Made by a program: the position numbers and the translations under genes
NCBI RefSeq assembly: GCF_019059575.1
Contig: NW_024881785.1
Span: 310,001 to 374,000, forward strand
Direction: 5' to 3'
Source: Amphibalanus amphitrite
Taxonomy: Eukaryota; Arthropoda; Thecostraca; Balanomorpha; Balanidae
Length of the DNA: 64,000 nucleotides
The notes under the pieces: model-generated
Database searches by the model: none
What the model was told of the DNA's origin: nothing
The model's input: the letters and a program-made list of their open reading frames with translations, nothing else
In this document: positions 53,639 to 64,000 of the stretch, in pieces
Position numbering within the stretch: the first letter of the stretch is position 1
Layout of the letters: every line of letters starts with the position of its first letter

Positions 53639-54842
53639 TTAACCCGCGCCCCACTGGGGGGGGGGGCTATTTATAGCCCCCCCCCATAGCCCCCCCCCCT
53701 CCCGTTTTTCTGCAATAACTTCCAAACCGCTTGACGAATTGACGCCAAACTTTCAGTACCTTCGGCTGCATCAATTTGACACCTTGTGTCAAAATTTGAA
53801 CTTCGTAGCTACCATAGGTCGGCCGGAAATGACGTCAGAGTGACGTCATGTTCGTCCGATTTCGACGCAAAACATTGAACCACGGCAATCGCTCCCAAGA
53901 GCTCAGTTTTTAAGCTAGATCCAATTTCTTTGCATGAAAGGACTCAGAATTGACCGCGCTATCAAACTGCTATCTCGGATTTTCAAAATTTTGAAAATTT
54001 CGAAAATTTTATATAATAATATTCAAAATTTATATTTTTATATTTTTTTCAAAAAGTTTTTAACTTTTCGAAAAAAAAAACGGAATATATGTGACAGAAC
54101 GCATGATTATGACTAACTCTAGCAAGTTTTAGCTAAATATCTTCAAAAATGGCCAAGTTATACGCATTATTGCAAAAAATTCACAATTATTAATTTTTCA
54201 AATCAATTTTTCAGTACGTATTTGGCATCGTACACCAATATAAATGGCACCATCGTGTTCCTGAGCTCAAACTGCATCCAATAGACACCTTTTTTGTTGA
54301 AAAATTTTAACTTCAAAATTTGACCTTTTTTGACCTGAAAGTGACCTGACCTAAGCTAATTTCGACTCAAAATGACCTTGAATGACACAGACGACATCAA
54401 ATTCGAAATCTATGGCCTAAATGGACCATAAAACATGTGTCACGTGACCGACTCATGATATAATATTTTCGTGACCTGTGATGACCTGACCCTGACCTGA
54501 AAATCAAAGTACAAGTTTGGTACCCTCAAGGTATCTAGAGCATCTGTTCACGAGTGTGGAAACCAAAAATGAGCCTGATCTGACTTGTATGACGGCGGCC
54601 AGAGCCCAAAATGTGAACAAGCCAAAGTGCTAATAATTTTTACTTTGACCTGACCTGTGACGTCATCGGTGACCTCGAGGTCAATGAAATTAGGTTTCGC
54701 TCGACAGTTTTTCCGGGGCTATCAGACGCCGTTTGAATTTTGACGATCGGCCCAGTAGTTTCGGAGTTAGGAGGAGGGGCTATGAATAGCCCCCCCCCCA
54801 GTAGGGCGTGTTATACACAGACCCCAGTGGGGCGCGGGTTAA
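53639..54842 (+). mobile_element. TTAA element, family J
   Basis: TTAACCCGCGCCCCACTGGG at the left and its inverse at the right (CCAGTGGGGCGCGGGTTAA) bound 1,204 bp with TTAA at both edges. Left hairpin: G-run, CTATTTATAG, C-run; right hairpin: GGGG, CTATGAATAG, C-run. The interior is very AT-rich in the middle and rich in TGACCTGACC elsewhere. Confidence 0.87.
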
Positions 54843-55949
54843 GACGCACACTGGTGGGGCTATTTTTCGCCCCCCCCCCCCGTATCTTCGAAACTATTGG
54901 ACGGATTCACAAAGCTCAAACGGCGTTCGATAGCCCTGTTGCCTTGAGAAAATTAATTTCATTGACCTCAGGGTCACTGATGACGTCACAGGTCAGGTCA
55001 AACTTAAAATTTTCACCGTTCACGGGGCTACGAACATCTTAGTAATTTTTAAGCAATTTGGACAATGCGTTATTACATTGATTAAAAGGCGTTTTATCGA
55101 GAATCATCGATAAAGCGTTGGTTGCCTAGTACAGATGTTGCTAAGAGACGTCACAGATACCAGGTCAGGTAACCTAGAGGTCAGGTCACCAAGGGTCAAC
55201 ACAACCCAACTTTACTAGGGCCGTGTGATGCATGTTTTGTGGCCATTTTTTTCATTTCTAACTCAATGGTTTTGGTTAGACGGCCATGAGGGACGGTTTA
55301 GGTTACTTTCTGGTGGAGGTTAGGTCAAGGTCTGGTAAAAAGGTCAAAGTTCGAAGTTGATACTTTTGCATAAAAAGAGTACCTATTTCGATGTACCTCA
55401 TCACGGGGAATCCAATCGGTCGCAAAACGTCCTCAATTTTGCGACCGATACCCCCAAACCCGATTACGACACGCTGACGAAGTTTTGTGATACAATTCGA
55501 AAGCTCCGACCCAAACGATTTCTTGGGGGATTGAAGTCCGGATGAACTTATAAAATTCCGAGACATACAAGTTGTAGGTAGCTACCAATGGCCTTATTAC
55601 ATCGTGCACTTCAACTTTCAAGGACTCGGGCAGCTACTGTAGCTCTGAAGTGGTGACAAAATTGCAAAAGTGTTTTATAAAACATATTCTTCTGTGCCTT
55701 CTGATGCGATAGTCCGGCACTATACAGTGTAGCTCATGCTGATGGCTCATGCAATAACCTGAGTTTGGAACATCTAGGATATACCTGAACTGGGTGACCT
55801 AAACTTCTGAGACCGGGGTTCCACAATTTCACACGCGATTAGAAATTGATGCATGATAAGCTATGCCAAGTTTCGCGGCGCTTTTACGGGCAAAAATAGC
55901 AAGTTTGACAAAAAAAAAAAAACGCCCCACTTCCCCAAGCGAGGATTAA
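54839..55949 (+). mobile_element. TTAA-type element K (weak)
   Basis: It starts at the TTAA closing element J, with ACTGGTGGGGCTATTTTTCG and a C-run. A possible right end GCGAGGATTAA lies near 55949. 55545-55675 is a diverged copy of part of the family E sequence (GCTACTGTAGCTCTG.A..GGTGACAAA). Boundaries are uncertain. Confidence 0.45.
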
Positions 55950-56525
55950 TGAACCAAACACTATGAATGTGACTGAAGCTGCTTTCCTGAACCTCATTCA
56001 TTATTCCTTATGAATGATTATTCCTTATAGCTTTTTCATTATTCCGGTTTCTCCCTATCCGTGTGTGTCGGCGCGGGTTCGGCCCAATGTGGTTCGACTG
56101 AGAGCATGACATCTGGTCCTTTCCGCTCGGCCTGACCGGCGCGGCGGACCCGTGCCACTCCTCCCCGAACTCGCGGGGCGCGGATGGGGAGGGGCGGCCC
56201 GGCAGTCCAACCCCTCTGCGCTGACAGATGGATGGACAGGGGAAATGTGATACTTGTCCTGTGACAACAAACCGGCGTTCAGCGCTAGGGCCATCTACTG
56301 GTCTAGAAACGTATCTCTATGTCGGCAAGATCCTCGCCAGGTGGTGTAAAGGTCGCGTGAAACGCACCCTTAAAAGGTAGGAGGTTCAAACCTGCACACC
56401 ATTTGTAAAATTGATGAGGTTATAGTCATACCAAATTTCGCGGCGCTACGCGCCGCGGTTTTCCCGCTATTCGCGAAAAACCTCAGGGGGGGGGGCGGAT
56501 ATCCGCCCCCCCGTCGGTGCGCGGG

Positions 56526-57479
56526 TTAACCCTCGCCCGTAAACGGCGATCTGCCACCTTCGCCCATGCAGGGGGGGGGGGTTGGTGCGACCCCCCCCCT
56601 TGGCGTTTGAAAACGGAGCGTCGTAGAGCTTAGCGGAAAAGACCAACGGATTGCTCTCGTCGAGATCTCGCGATTGGTGGTATATTTTTTGGTCCTAGGT
56701 CAACATTTGACCTACTTTTGACCGGTCAAAGGTCAAATTTTCGGAAAAATAGACTTTTTCAAATTTTCCGCGGCGATTGCGGCAAAACGGTGGGAGATAT
56801 CGACTTGAAATCTTCACTATCGTGTTCCTTGATCAATTCTCTATCGTTTGGTATGTATTTCGTTTCCCTAGCTCTACATTTGTAAAAATGGCGCGTTGGG
56901 AGCGCCGGAAGTCGGCAAGGTCACAGTCGGCGGCAGAAATTCGAAAAATCAAAATTTAAATTTTTGAAATCTGATTGTATTTTTGGATTTGGGATGTCCA
57001 TTTGCTCCCTATAGAAGCTAATATTGCTGCATATTCCCATTGAGGTGACAAAAATTATCAAAATAGTGGTTCGGGCGCTTTTCAAAAATAGTACCGGACG
57101 CTGTTCCTCTTGTGACGTCATAGCTCCGTGACCTGACCTGACCCGGTCAAGTTTCTTATACCATATGATAGCCAATACTTGCCCCAACATGCATGGGAAG
57201 TTTCATCACGATCCATCAACCGATGTCCGTACCACCGGCAGGAAACCTCGGGCGTTGGCACTCAGTTTGTGAAAATCCGGCCGGAGGCTGTTCCCTTTGT
57301 GACGTCATAACTCCGTGACCTGACATGACCCGGTCAATTTTTTTTTATCAAAAGATGCGCAAGGTTTGCCCCATAATGTACCCAAAATTTGGCGGCGCTG
57401 CGCGCCGCCTTTTTTGCACTATTTCCGAAAAACCTCAGGGGGGGTTGCACCAACCCCCCCCTACATGGGCGATGGTTAA
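56526..57479 (+). mobile_element. TTAA element, family L
   Basis: Its left TTAA is the same four bases that close element E2 (GGGTTAACCC). Left end TTAACCCTCGCCCGTAAACG, right end in inverse TTAACCATCGCCCATGTAGG. Hairpins: G-run, TTGGTGCGA, C-run at left; GGGGGGG, TTGCACCAA, C-run at right. The palindrome GGCGGCGCTGCGCGCCGCC lies near the right end. 954 bp; AGGTCA/TGACC motifs inside. Confidence 0.83.
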
Positions 57480-58568
57480 AATGCTTTCCCGGTTTTCAGA
57501 GACGATTTTCGATTTTTGGCCCCAAAATTCGGTTTTTGACCCACCGTGTCCGATGTAATTGAGTAATCGACTCGCGGTAACTTTCATCGCCTTTCCTATG
57601 CCACAAGCTTTCGAATGATATCTGGTTTTGCATATTTGCGTGCAAAAATAACGTCATAAATCTATGTTAAAGTGAGAAAATGTTGAAATTTTGTAAAAAT
57701 TTGACATTTTTTCGATTTCATTTCAAAATAGAGGAAAAACTAAAGGCCCTATCCAAATTCTGAGCCCAGTTCCTTGAAGAGCATTCAATTTCCGTTCGGA
57801 AGGTACCTTTTTAGTGCATTTTATCGGATTCCTGTGGCGTCCAGATTGAGTTAACCTAAACATATATCCTAAGTCATATCACATAGCATGCATGATAACG
57901 TATGTTAACGCCATAGGATCAACGAGGGGTCAACTGAGGTCATGTTGTTGACCCCTTGTGACCTCGGGTCACACGCAGGAACTTACTTTTGAGCAGCCCT
58001 GTCGCTCAGAATCTTGATCTGTACCTCCATTTGTTAGAATGATTCTTCATGCACTGAACACATTGTCATGGAAATGGCTGGGGGCCCGTTTTTCAAGTGA
58101 CTCAATCTGGACGCCACAGTAAACCGATAAAATGCACTAAAATAGTACCTTCCGAACGGAAATTGAATGCTCTTCAAGGAACTGGGCTCAGAATTTGGAT
58201 AGGGCCTTTAGTTTTTCTCTATTTTGAAATGAAATCGAAAAAAAATGTCAAATTTTTACAAAATTTCAATATTTTCTTACTTTAACATAGATTTATGACG
58301 TTATTTTTACACGCAAATATGCAAAACCGGATATCATTCGAAAGCTTGTGGCATAGGAAGGGCGATGAAAGTTACCGCGAGTCGATTACTCAATTACACC
58401 GGACACAGTGGGCCAAAAACCGAATTTCGGGGCCAAAAATCGAAAATCGTCTCTGAAAACCAGAAAAGCATTTTCAGATCAAAACAAATGCCCATTTCGG
58501 TTATAATGGGACCCAATGAGTCCAAAAAATCGGTCGTTACTCAGGAACAAAATGCCTGTTGCATAGTG

Positions 58569-59702
58569 TTATAAACGTTACAGTTAACCATATTTTTATT
58601 TTCTTCAAGTGTACGGTAATTGCTCGAGCTCCAACTCACGCATACCTGCTAATTGCTATTCCCGTAATTGTTGACAGAGACCTCTGGCAGCTCTGTCAAT
58701 TCACCCATTTACGGTCCTTATTACTATTCTCTTTTTTAACTGTCAAATCTATCCTTACCTATGGTCAATACTATTTACTACTATACTATTGACTCAATAG
58801 GTGGTAGGGAGCAGGCACCCATACAGTCCGTGATCTATTGAATCCGAAACTAAGGACTGTGGTCACTTTTTTTGTCGCCGAATGAATTCTTTTATGTGTT
58901 ACAAATAATACTTTTACAACTCTATAGCGAATTTGTTTCCCTCAGTTTTGTTGCAGTTCGAAAACTGTCCACTTCTTTGTCGGTACAAACCGATTGTGCT
59001 CCCTGTTTTGACCTAATTTGTATCGCAAATATAATATAAAAAGAGCTAGCAATCACGGAATACGAATGGACAAATATGTCTATGTGATACGAACTGCGCC
59101 ACACAAGTGCACTGAAATTTATTATTCATCATCAAATGCACATCTTATTGTATCTGAGCCCCAACAGCAACCAACACTTCATAATTTGCATACTGTTTCT
59201 GCAGCCGTCCGTGCCTCATTTGATTCGACCGTTTATGCTTCTCTGTCGGAAGCCTCATCAGTCCTCAATATCACTAGCATTCAGCTACCCTTAACACTTT
59301 CAAGACATTTGAAAAAAAACGCTCATTTCTACCACAACAAGGCACCGCAGATATCATTTCATATCCGATATATCATTAACGTTATACAAACAATATTGCG
59401 TCAGTCTGCAAACGGCTAACAGTCATGGACATATCTGACCAGCAAAAACATACAAACACTAAGAAGAATCAGCACCAATGTTCGATCAATTTCATCCTAG
59501 TAATGACATAAGCTCCAAAATAAGCTCCACAATTGACTGTGTTACTTGTTAGTCTTTGACTGCGTGGCAACTACATCACCAACCGTTTGAACCTTTCCCG
59601 ACATAGTCCTAAATGTATGCGTTCAAGTTTCAACCGACAACCAGAAGCTCATAACAAGTATAAACAATACAAAAACGTCAATTGCTGCTCCTTGTAGTGT
59701 CA
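58569..59702. other. No gene recognised
   Basis: A 133-codon + frame at 59018-59419 has no recognisable domain or splice support. The region is expected to include the 3' UTR of the GATA gene near 59702. Confidence 0.4.
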
Positions 59703-60016
59703 TCAAGGAGGGGTATGCATGTCCAGGCTCATAGGCCTGTTCAGGACCGGCACAGCTCCGTAACCAAGACCGCCGAGACTGGAGAACTCGCTGCTCCCAC
59801 ACGCGCCCGACACTGAGACTGATCTGACTGCAGGTGGCGAGACCATCGCGGAGCAGACGTCCGAGGTGACGCCACCAGCGGCCGTCCGGAGTGCGCAGTC
59901 GGCTGCAGCGGACTTGGTGGTGCCCAGCCGATCGGTCCGAGGCGCCCCCTCAGAGGGGGGCGTTTCGGACTTCGATGCTGCCACCCGCGCCTCCTTCACT
60001 GATTCCGAGCTCGAGT
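59703..60016 (-). CDS. GATA factor last exon (C-terminal region)
   Basis: The acceptor follows TATTTTCAG. Encodes [20 protein letters not shown], then Ser/Gly-rich sequence, ending [16 protein letters not shown] and TGA (59703-59705). No known domain; likely activation/regulatory tail. Assignment to the GATA gene rests on strand, phase and distance. Confidence 0.72.
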
Positions 60017-62746
60017 CTGAAAATAGTATATAAATAGTATATAAGTTTAACCCTCGCGGGCCCGGAGGGGACGTTTTTCGCCCCCCCCCCCCCTGGCGAA
60101 TATTTGCGATAGCTCCCGAACGCTTAGGGATAGGAAAGCGAAACTTTCAGTACCTTTTCTCCCATCAATTTGACATCTTCTGAAGTAAAAAATTTGGACC
60201 TAGCCCCCTTGATGACATCACAAGGTCCATTTTTCTAGACCCTTGCACGGCAAACTTCGGCGTCACAGACGCAAACTTCAAATAGCTGCTAAAAATAGAG
60301 TTTTAGAGATAAAGACAAATTACGAGAACGGTTGTGTAGCGTTTGACCTAGAGAAAAACAGAAAAATAGTTTTGGTGACCTGAGGTCAGAGGTCAGGTCA
60401 ACGACCCCCAGCTGTGGTTTTAGTTTTTCGCAAATAACTTCGACAAAAATGGTCCTAGAGCTACGGCAGTGGTACCATCGCATTCGCCTTGTCAAGCCGC
60501 GTCAAATGATATATATTTTGTTAGGAAAAGGTCAAGTTTTATGTTGACCTCATGTGACCTCAAATGACCTCTGGTTGACCTTGACACATGAAAGGTCGTT
60601 TATGATGGATTTGTACCCGCTGATCACGAATCTGGCGTCTATTTTCCTCTAAGCCTTCATTTAGAGCTTCCGGATGGCAAAATTGTCTTATTTACTATTA
60701 CTAACTTGAATTAGTGAAATAGCCTCTAGCAGGGATACTCTTCTGTGACCTTGACCTTTGAGCAGCCTTGTATCGTAAGATGAACCACAAATAGGGAACT
60801 GAGAAGCCTCAAAACATTTCAAAACACCTTGAAAGTTAGCACGCAAGATGTGCGAAAAAGTGCCAAGTTTGAGGTCAATTTTGAGCGTGACCTTGACCTT
60901 GACCTTTGATTTTGAGCACATTTTCAGAAACCTCAGATTCTCTTCTTTCGTTTGACACCCAATTTTGCCGGTTTGATGCAGCCTGCCGTCCTCTAGAAGG
61001 CTTACTTTGAGATCACTACACATGTGCCGGTTTTTGCCTTTGACCTTGACCTCTGACCTTTAAAATTTACCTGAAGTCAAAAATTTAGATGCATTAGAAT
61101 CGTCTCGTAAGGACCTTTCGTTTGGCATCGCTTTTGTTTCCGTAGCTCCCTTATTTACGGAGTTAGACAGGGGGGGGGGCGAAAAACGCCCCCCCGGGCT
61201 GCGGTGGTTGGGATTACCCCCGGGCCCGGCCGGGCTAAAGATTGCAATTACGGGCCTGTATACTACTTCACAGGACTTTAATTAGGTAGGTAGACAGATT
61301 GCAGTTCCATGCCCATGTTTTGAAACGCTACCACATTTTGTGATCACGATGTGAAACAAGGGACCAAATTTTCATTCAACCTGAAAAATCAGATAAAATG
61401 TTATACTATGTAGAATAACGGTATCATCTGACTAAAAAAAATATCCTTGCATCTCCGAAGCTATAGGTACATACCTATAAGTTCCGAGCCCGCAGTGGAC
61501 ATGCCCGCAATTAGGTACCTACCTACCTACCGCAGGTATCTTTGATTTTATGCATTTTTTACCCTCGCCGGTACAGGGGGTTGATGCAACCCCTCTAAGG
61601 TTATTCGCGAATTACTCGTGTAAAAAGCGGCCGATCGCGACGAAACTTTCAGTACCCTCGGATTGATCAATTTTACACCTACCTTGAAAATTTCATTACT
61701 CTGACCCAAATGACCTTTGACCTGTGACCTACTTTCCGAGACCACGTTTGGCCGGAATCGTGATTCGGCGTATGTCGGCTCGCATTAGCCGCGCGTTCGC
61801 AAGCTTTTCGTGGTTTTAAAGGTTCAAACATGTGATTAGATGTTTCTCCCATGCATAAGGGTGGATGTCAAGGTCACCTGAAGGTCAGGTCAGGTCATTG
61901 ACCTTTGGTGACCTCGGCTCACTTTTTCGAGTTTTACATGTTTCTAGGCTAGTTTTTGGAGCTGATTTCGAATTTAGCAACCAGTTGAACATTTACAAAG
62001 TAGTTTTGGTGCCTTCGTAACATGTTACGGTGATGTCAGAGGCGGTTGACACGTATTACGAATACCCGTCACGACCCCTGCCGGTTGACCTGACCTTACC
62101 TGACCCGACCTGGTCTAAATGCTTAAAGACATCATCTCTGATCAAAACTAGCACGATATTCATGATCAGCACCCCGGAAAACTCCATGGCAGCCACACTT
62201 TACGACTTTCTCAAATCTAACAGGTTCCGATTTTCCCGATTTTCGGGTCATTGACCTGACCTGGAAGGTCACCCGATGACCTAGGACCTTAAAATTGGAT
62301 ATCATGGATATCATCGGCTTCCTCTCGTGACGGGCAACACGCTCGTTTTTTTCCGCGAAGCTCTAGCTCGATCAGGGGCTAAACGCGAGGGGGTGTCGTA
62401 TCCCCCCCCCCTTGTGGCCGTCGAAGGACACAAAATGGCCTGTGCCGGCGAGGGTTAAATGTTACTGAGCCCTAAGAACCTTAGACTATTAGTCAAGGGA
62501 AGAAGTCAGTGATGAAGATACTAGATAGGTACATACGTTGTCTCGTACTAAGCAAAGAAACACTTGTAGGAGCGCAATGAGTGAGGCATGCGTGTGACTT
62601 ACTTTCTTTCTTTTCCTTTTCCTCTGCCTTTTTCTTCGCCTTTGGTTTGCGTTTCCGGGTCTGTATGCCGTCTTTCCTCATTGACAGAGGACGTCGGATG
62701 CCATGAAGCTTGAAATACAGCCCGCACGCGTTGCATACCGGTTCAC
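59703..62746 (-). CDS. GATA-type transcription factor, last two exons
   Basis: GATA factors bind WGATAR sites in the nucleus and set cell fates (blood, gut, heart, epidermis). Exon 62603-62746 encodes the second half of the C-terminal zinc finger ([20 protein letters not shown], with the last two Cys ligands) and the basic tail [20 protein letters not shown]. It is preceded by an acceptor (TTCAG) exactly where GATA genes split the finger. Exon 59703-60016 follows in phase (donor GTAAGT, acceptor TTTTCAG) and gives a Ser/Ala-rich C-terminus ending MSLDMHTPP. The finger's first half and the rest of the protein lie beyond the right edge. The tail fits pannier/GATAe-type (GATA4/5/6 class) better than the GATA1/2/3 class. 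The 2.6-kb intron holds elements A3 and D3. Confidence 0.9.
60047..61238 (+). mobile_element. TTAA element, family A copy 3
   Basis: Left end TTAACCCTCGCGGGCCCGGA; right end in inverse TTAGCCCGGCCGGGCCCGGG. 1,192 bp, full-length match to copies at 6159 and 36084. It begins only 31 bp from the GATA exon, inside the last intron. Confidence 0.87.
61558..62458 (-). mobile_element. TTAA element, family D copy 3 (inverse)
   Basis: Right end GTGCCGGCGAGGGTTAA and left end TTTACCCTCGCCGGTACAGG (one base off TTAA). About 900 bp. Hairpins: GGGGG, TTGATGCAA, CCCC at left; GGGGG, TGTCGTAT, C-run at right. Internal sequence matches copy D1 in inverse, including the run ending GCTCGCATTAGCCGCGCG. It lies in the GATA intron. 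Confidence 0.82.
62603..62746 (-). CDS. GATA factor exon with C-terminal half of zinc finger
   Basis: 144 bp. Encodes [40 protein letters not shown] and AEEKEKKE. The acidic/basic Lys-Glu tail may be part of the nuclear localisation signal. The donor is GTAAGT at 62602. Confidence 0.94.
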
Positions 62747-64000
62747 CTGAAGAAAACAAAAACGGGAGGCTCTTTTCAGTTTTACTCAGAGGTGATGTTC
62801 TACCACATGGCATTTTTACATTTCCAATCTTCGACAGAATCGAAGAATAAACACTGCCGTCTTACCGCCAATGTGGCAGTAATGAGAATATTACCTACTG
62901 CAAAAGGGGGCTCATATTGATCTGATTACATTTTCGCTTTCCTATTTTTTGTTTCAATTTTGTCAATATAATTCCGCTTTCACCCTCATTAGTGGCAGGC
63001 TCCTGGCCACTCCAATTAGTGGCAAGGGGGGCTGTTTAGGACCCTTTGATATCTCGAGATCTAACAGGACGATTTTCAAAATTCAAACGGCATTCGATTC
63101 AAATACGGGGGCAGTACCCTAACCCATCCGGGATAACCCGTCGACCGGCCTTTGCACTGTCGCAGGCCTGGCCGGTGGCAAGTGTATCACGGGGCGGTGC
63201 GGGCGGGGGTGTGGCGACGGCCCGTCCGGACGTCTGGGGAGGTAATCTATAGCACTCCCTAGGCGGGGAGGTGACCTACAGATCTCCCCGGGGCGGGGAC
63301 GGTCCGAGCCAATGTTACAGGTGCCGCGTCCTCTGCCTGGCCGGACGGGCCACACACACCCGCCGATGAAGGTCAGGACAACCAATGTGTCGAATGATAA
63401 ATGTATCTGCATGTTCGTAGGTGAAATGAATGTTCTTCAATGTAAAACACGGGGGCAGCAGGGGGGTAAAAACTGCAAAGTTCAGAGGCCTTTTCAACTG
63501 CTCACGCACGGCCATGTTTTTCAACTAATTTTGACGCAACGACTGCCAATCGATGCAGAATGAACCGGAAATTAGCATGCATCATTAAAATGGGCATTCC
63601 GAAAAATCATAGGCGGATGCAGGTAAATGTATTTGGGAGGTACTTGAAATACATAAAAATTCGGGTTTTTTCCGTTGTAGAATTACCCAAACGGATTGGC
63701 ATGGTCTTATGATTTTACAAAATGAGTGATAGAATGACTATTATAATAAAAGTAGATTGGTAATTCATAGGCGGCGCCAGGGCACTTAAGTTGGGAGGTG
63801 AAATCGACCTCCCTCTCTGCTTTCCTGGATCCGCCTATGATCCATCTCATACTCACTTGTGAGCCTGTAATACCTACAAATATTGTTAATCCACCTACAG
63901 AATAAATAGCTACAGTTATAATGCACCAGTATAGTGATCTTCACCCAAATGACTCACTTCGTGAATAGGACCTCCCAATTCCTAATGCCCTGGAACCGCC
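62747..64000. other. GATA intron; nothing recognised
   Basis: The upstream GATA exon (first two Cys of the finger) is not found here. A patch near 63055-63115 (TTCAAAATTCAAACGGCATTCG) resembles part of element K. Otherwise unassigned. Confidence 0.5.

Larger units (their letters stand above)
49734..56373. mobile_element. Large TTAA element H (6.6 kb), inserted in E2
   Basis: TTAAGGGTGCGTTTCACGCG at the left is matched in inverse (CGCGTGAAACGCACCCTTAA) at the right, a 20-bp inverted repeat including TTAA. The family E sequence on either side rejoins at a single TTAA found intact in the other copy (near 28720), which shows that TTAA was the target and was duplicated. Own sequence is about 49738-50765 and 55950-56369; the middle is filled by later insertions. 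No transposase seen; a 27-bp direct duplication lies near 50603-50660. Confidence 0.9.

Noticed and set aside
59018..59419. 133-codon + frame
   Set aside because: No recognisable domain, no splice sites or codon pattern supporting it.
63119..63412. Upstream GATA exon
   Set aside because: The translation lacks the CxxC half of the zinc finger and any GATA similarity.

Overview
This is a eukaryotic nuclear window, most likely from an arthropod and perhaps a crustacean. The genes have GT-AG introns and their protein families fit an arthropod: a methuselah-type GPCR, a GH18 chitinase, a Lazarillo/apolipoprotein D-type lipocalin and a GATA factor. Species cannot be fixed from the sequence. Coding DNA is only about 4% of the window; transposable elements and simple repeats fill much of the rest.

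Host genes, left to right. (1) The 3' half of a methuselah-like GPCR on + (six exons, 5413-21434, 290 residues from TM3 to the stop). (2) A single-exon secreted lipocalin on - (30370-30954). (3) A complete nine-exon secreted single-domain GH18 chitinase on - (32380-43351). Its splice phases join into 408 codons plus stop with the catalytic motif intact. (4) The last two exons of a GATA-type transcription factor on - (62603-62746 and 59703-60016), with the intron cutting the zinc finger.

Mobile DNA. A complete 4.9-kb Ty3/Gypsy-type LTR retrotransposon (10041-14919) has apparently identical 357-bp LTRs and a 5-bp target duplication. It sits inside an older inverted-repeat element within a GPCR intron. 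There are also a 5'-truncated non-LTR retrotransposon (YADD reverse transcriptase, about 50850-53190), a second non-LTR tail (27290-27940), two rearranged Penelope-like fragments with GIY-YIG endonuclease tails between TA microsatellites (46887-49146), a mariner-like inverted-repeat remnant, and several MITE-like elements.

The outstanding feature is a set of 0.8-2.4 kb non-coding elements, here called families A to L. Most begin and end at TTAA with TTAACCC termini. They carry subterminal hairpins made of a G-run, a short family-specific loop and a C-run, and their interiors are packed with AGGTCA/TGACCT half-sites. At least 12 copies are visible. Families B and E share an almost identical 620-bp core but have different termini. 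The elements insert into each other at TTAA. The block 46240-58568 is nested about five levels deep: foldback element M contains E2, which contains H (6.6 kb), which contains an L-family copy, which contains the LINE. No transposase for these elements was seen in the window.
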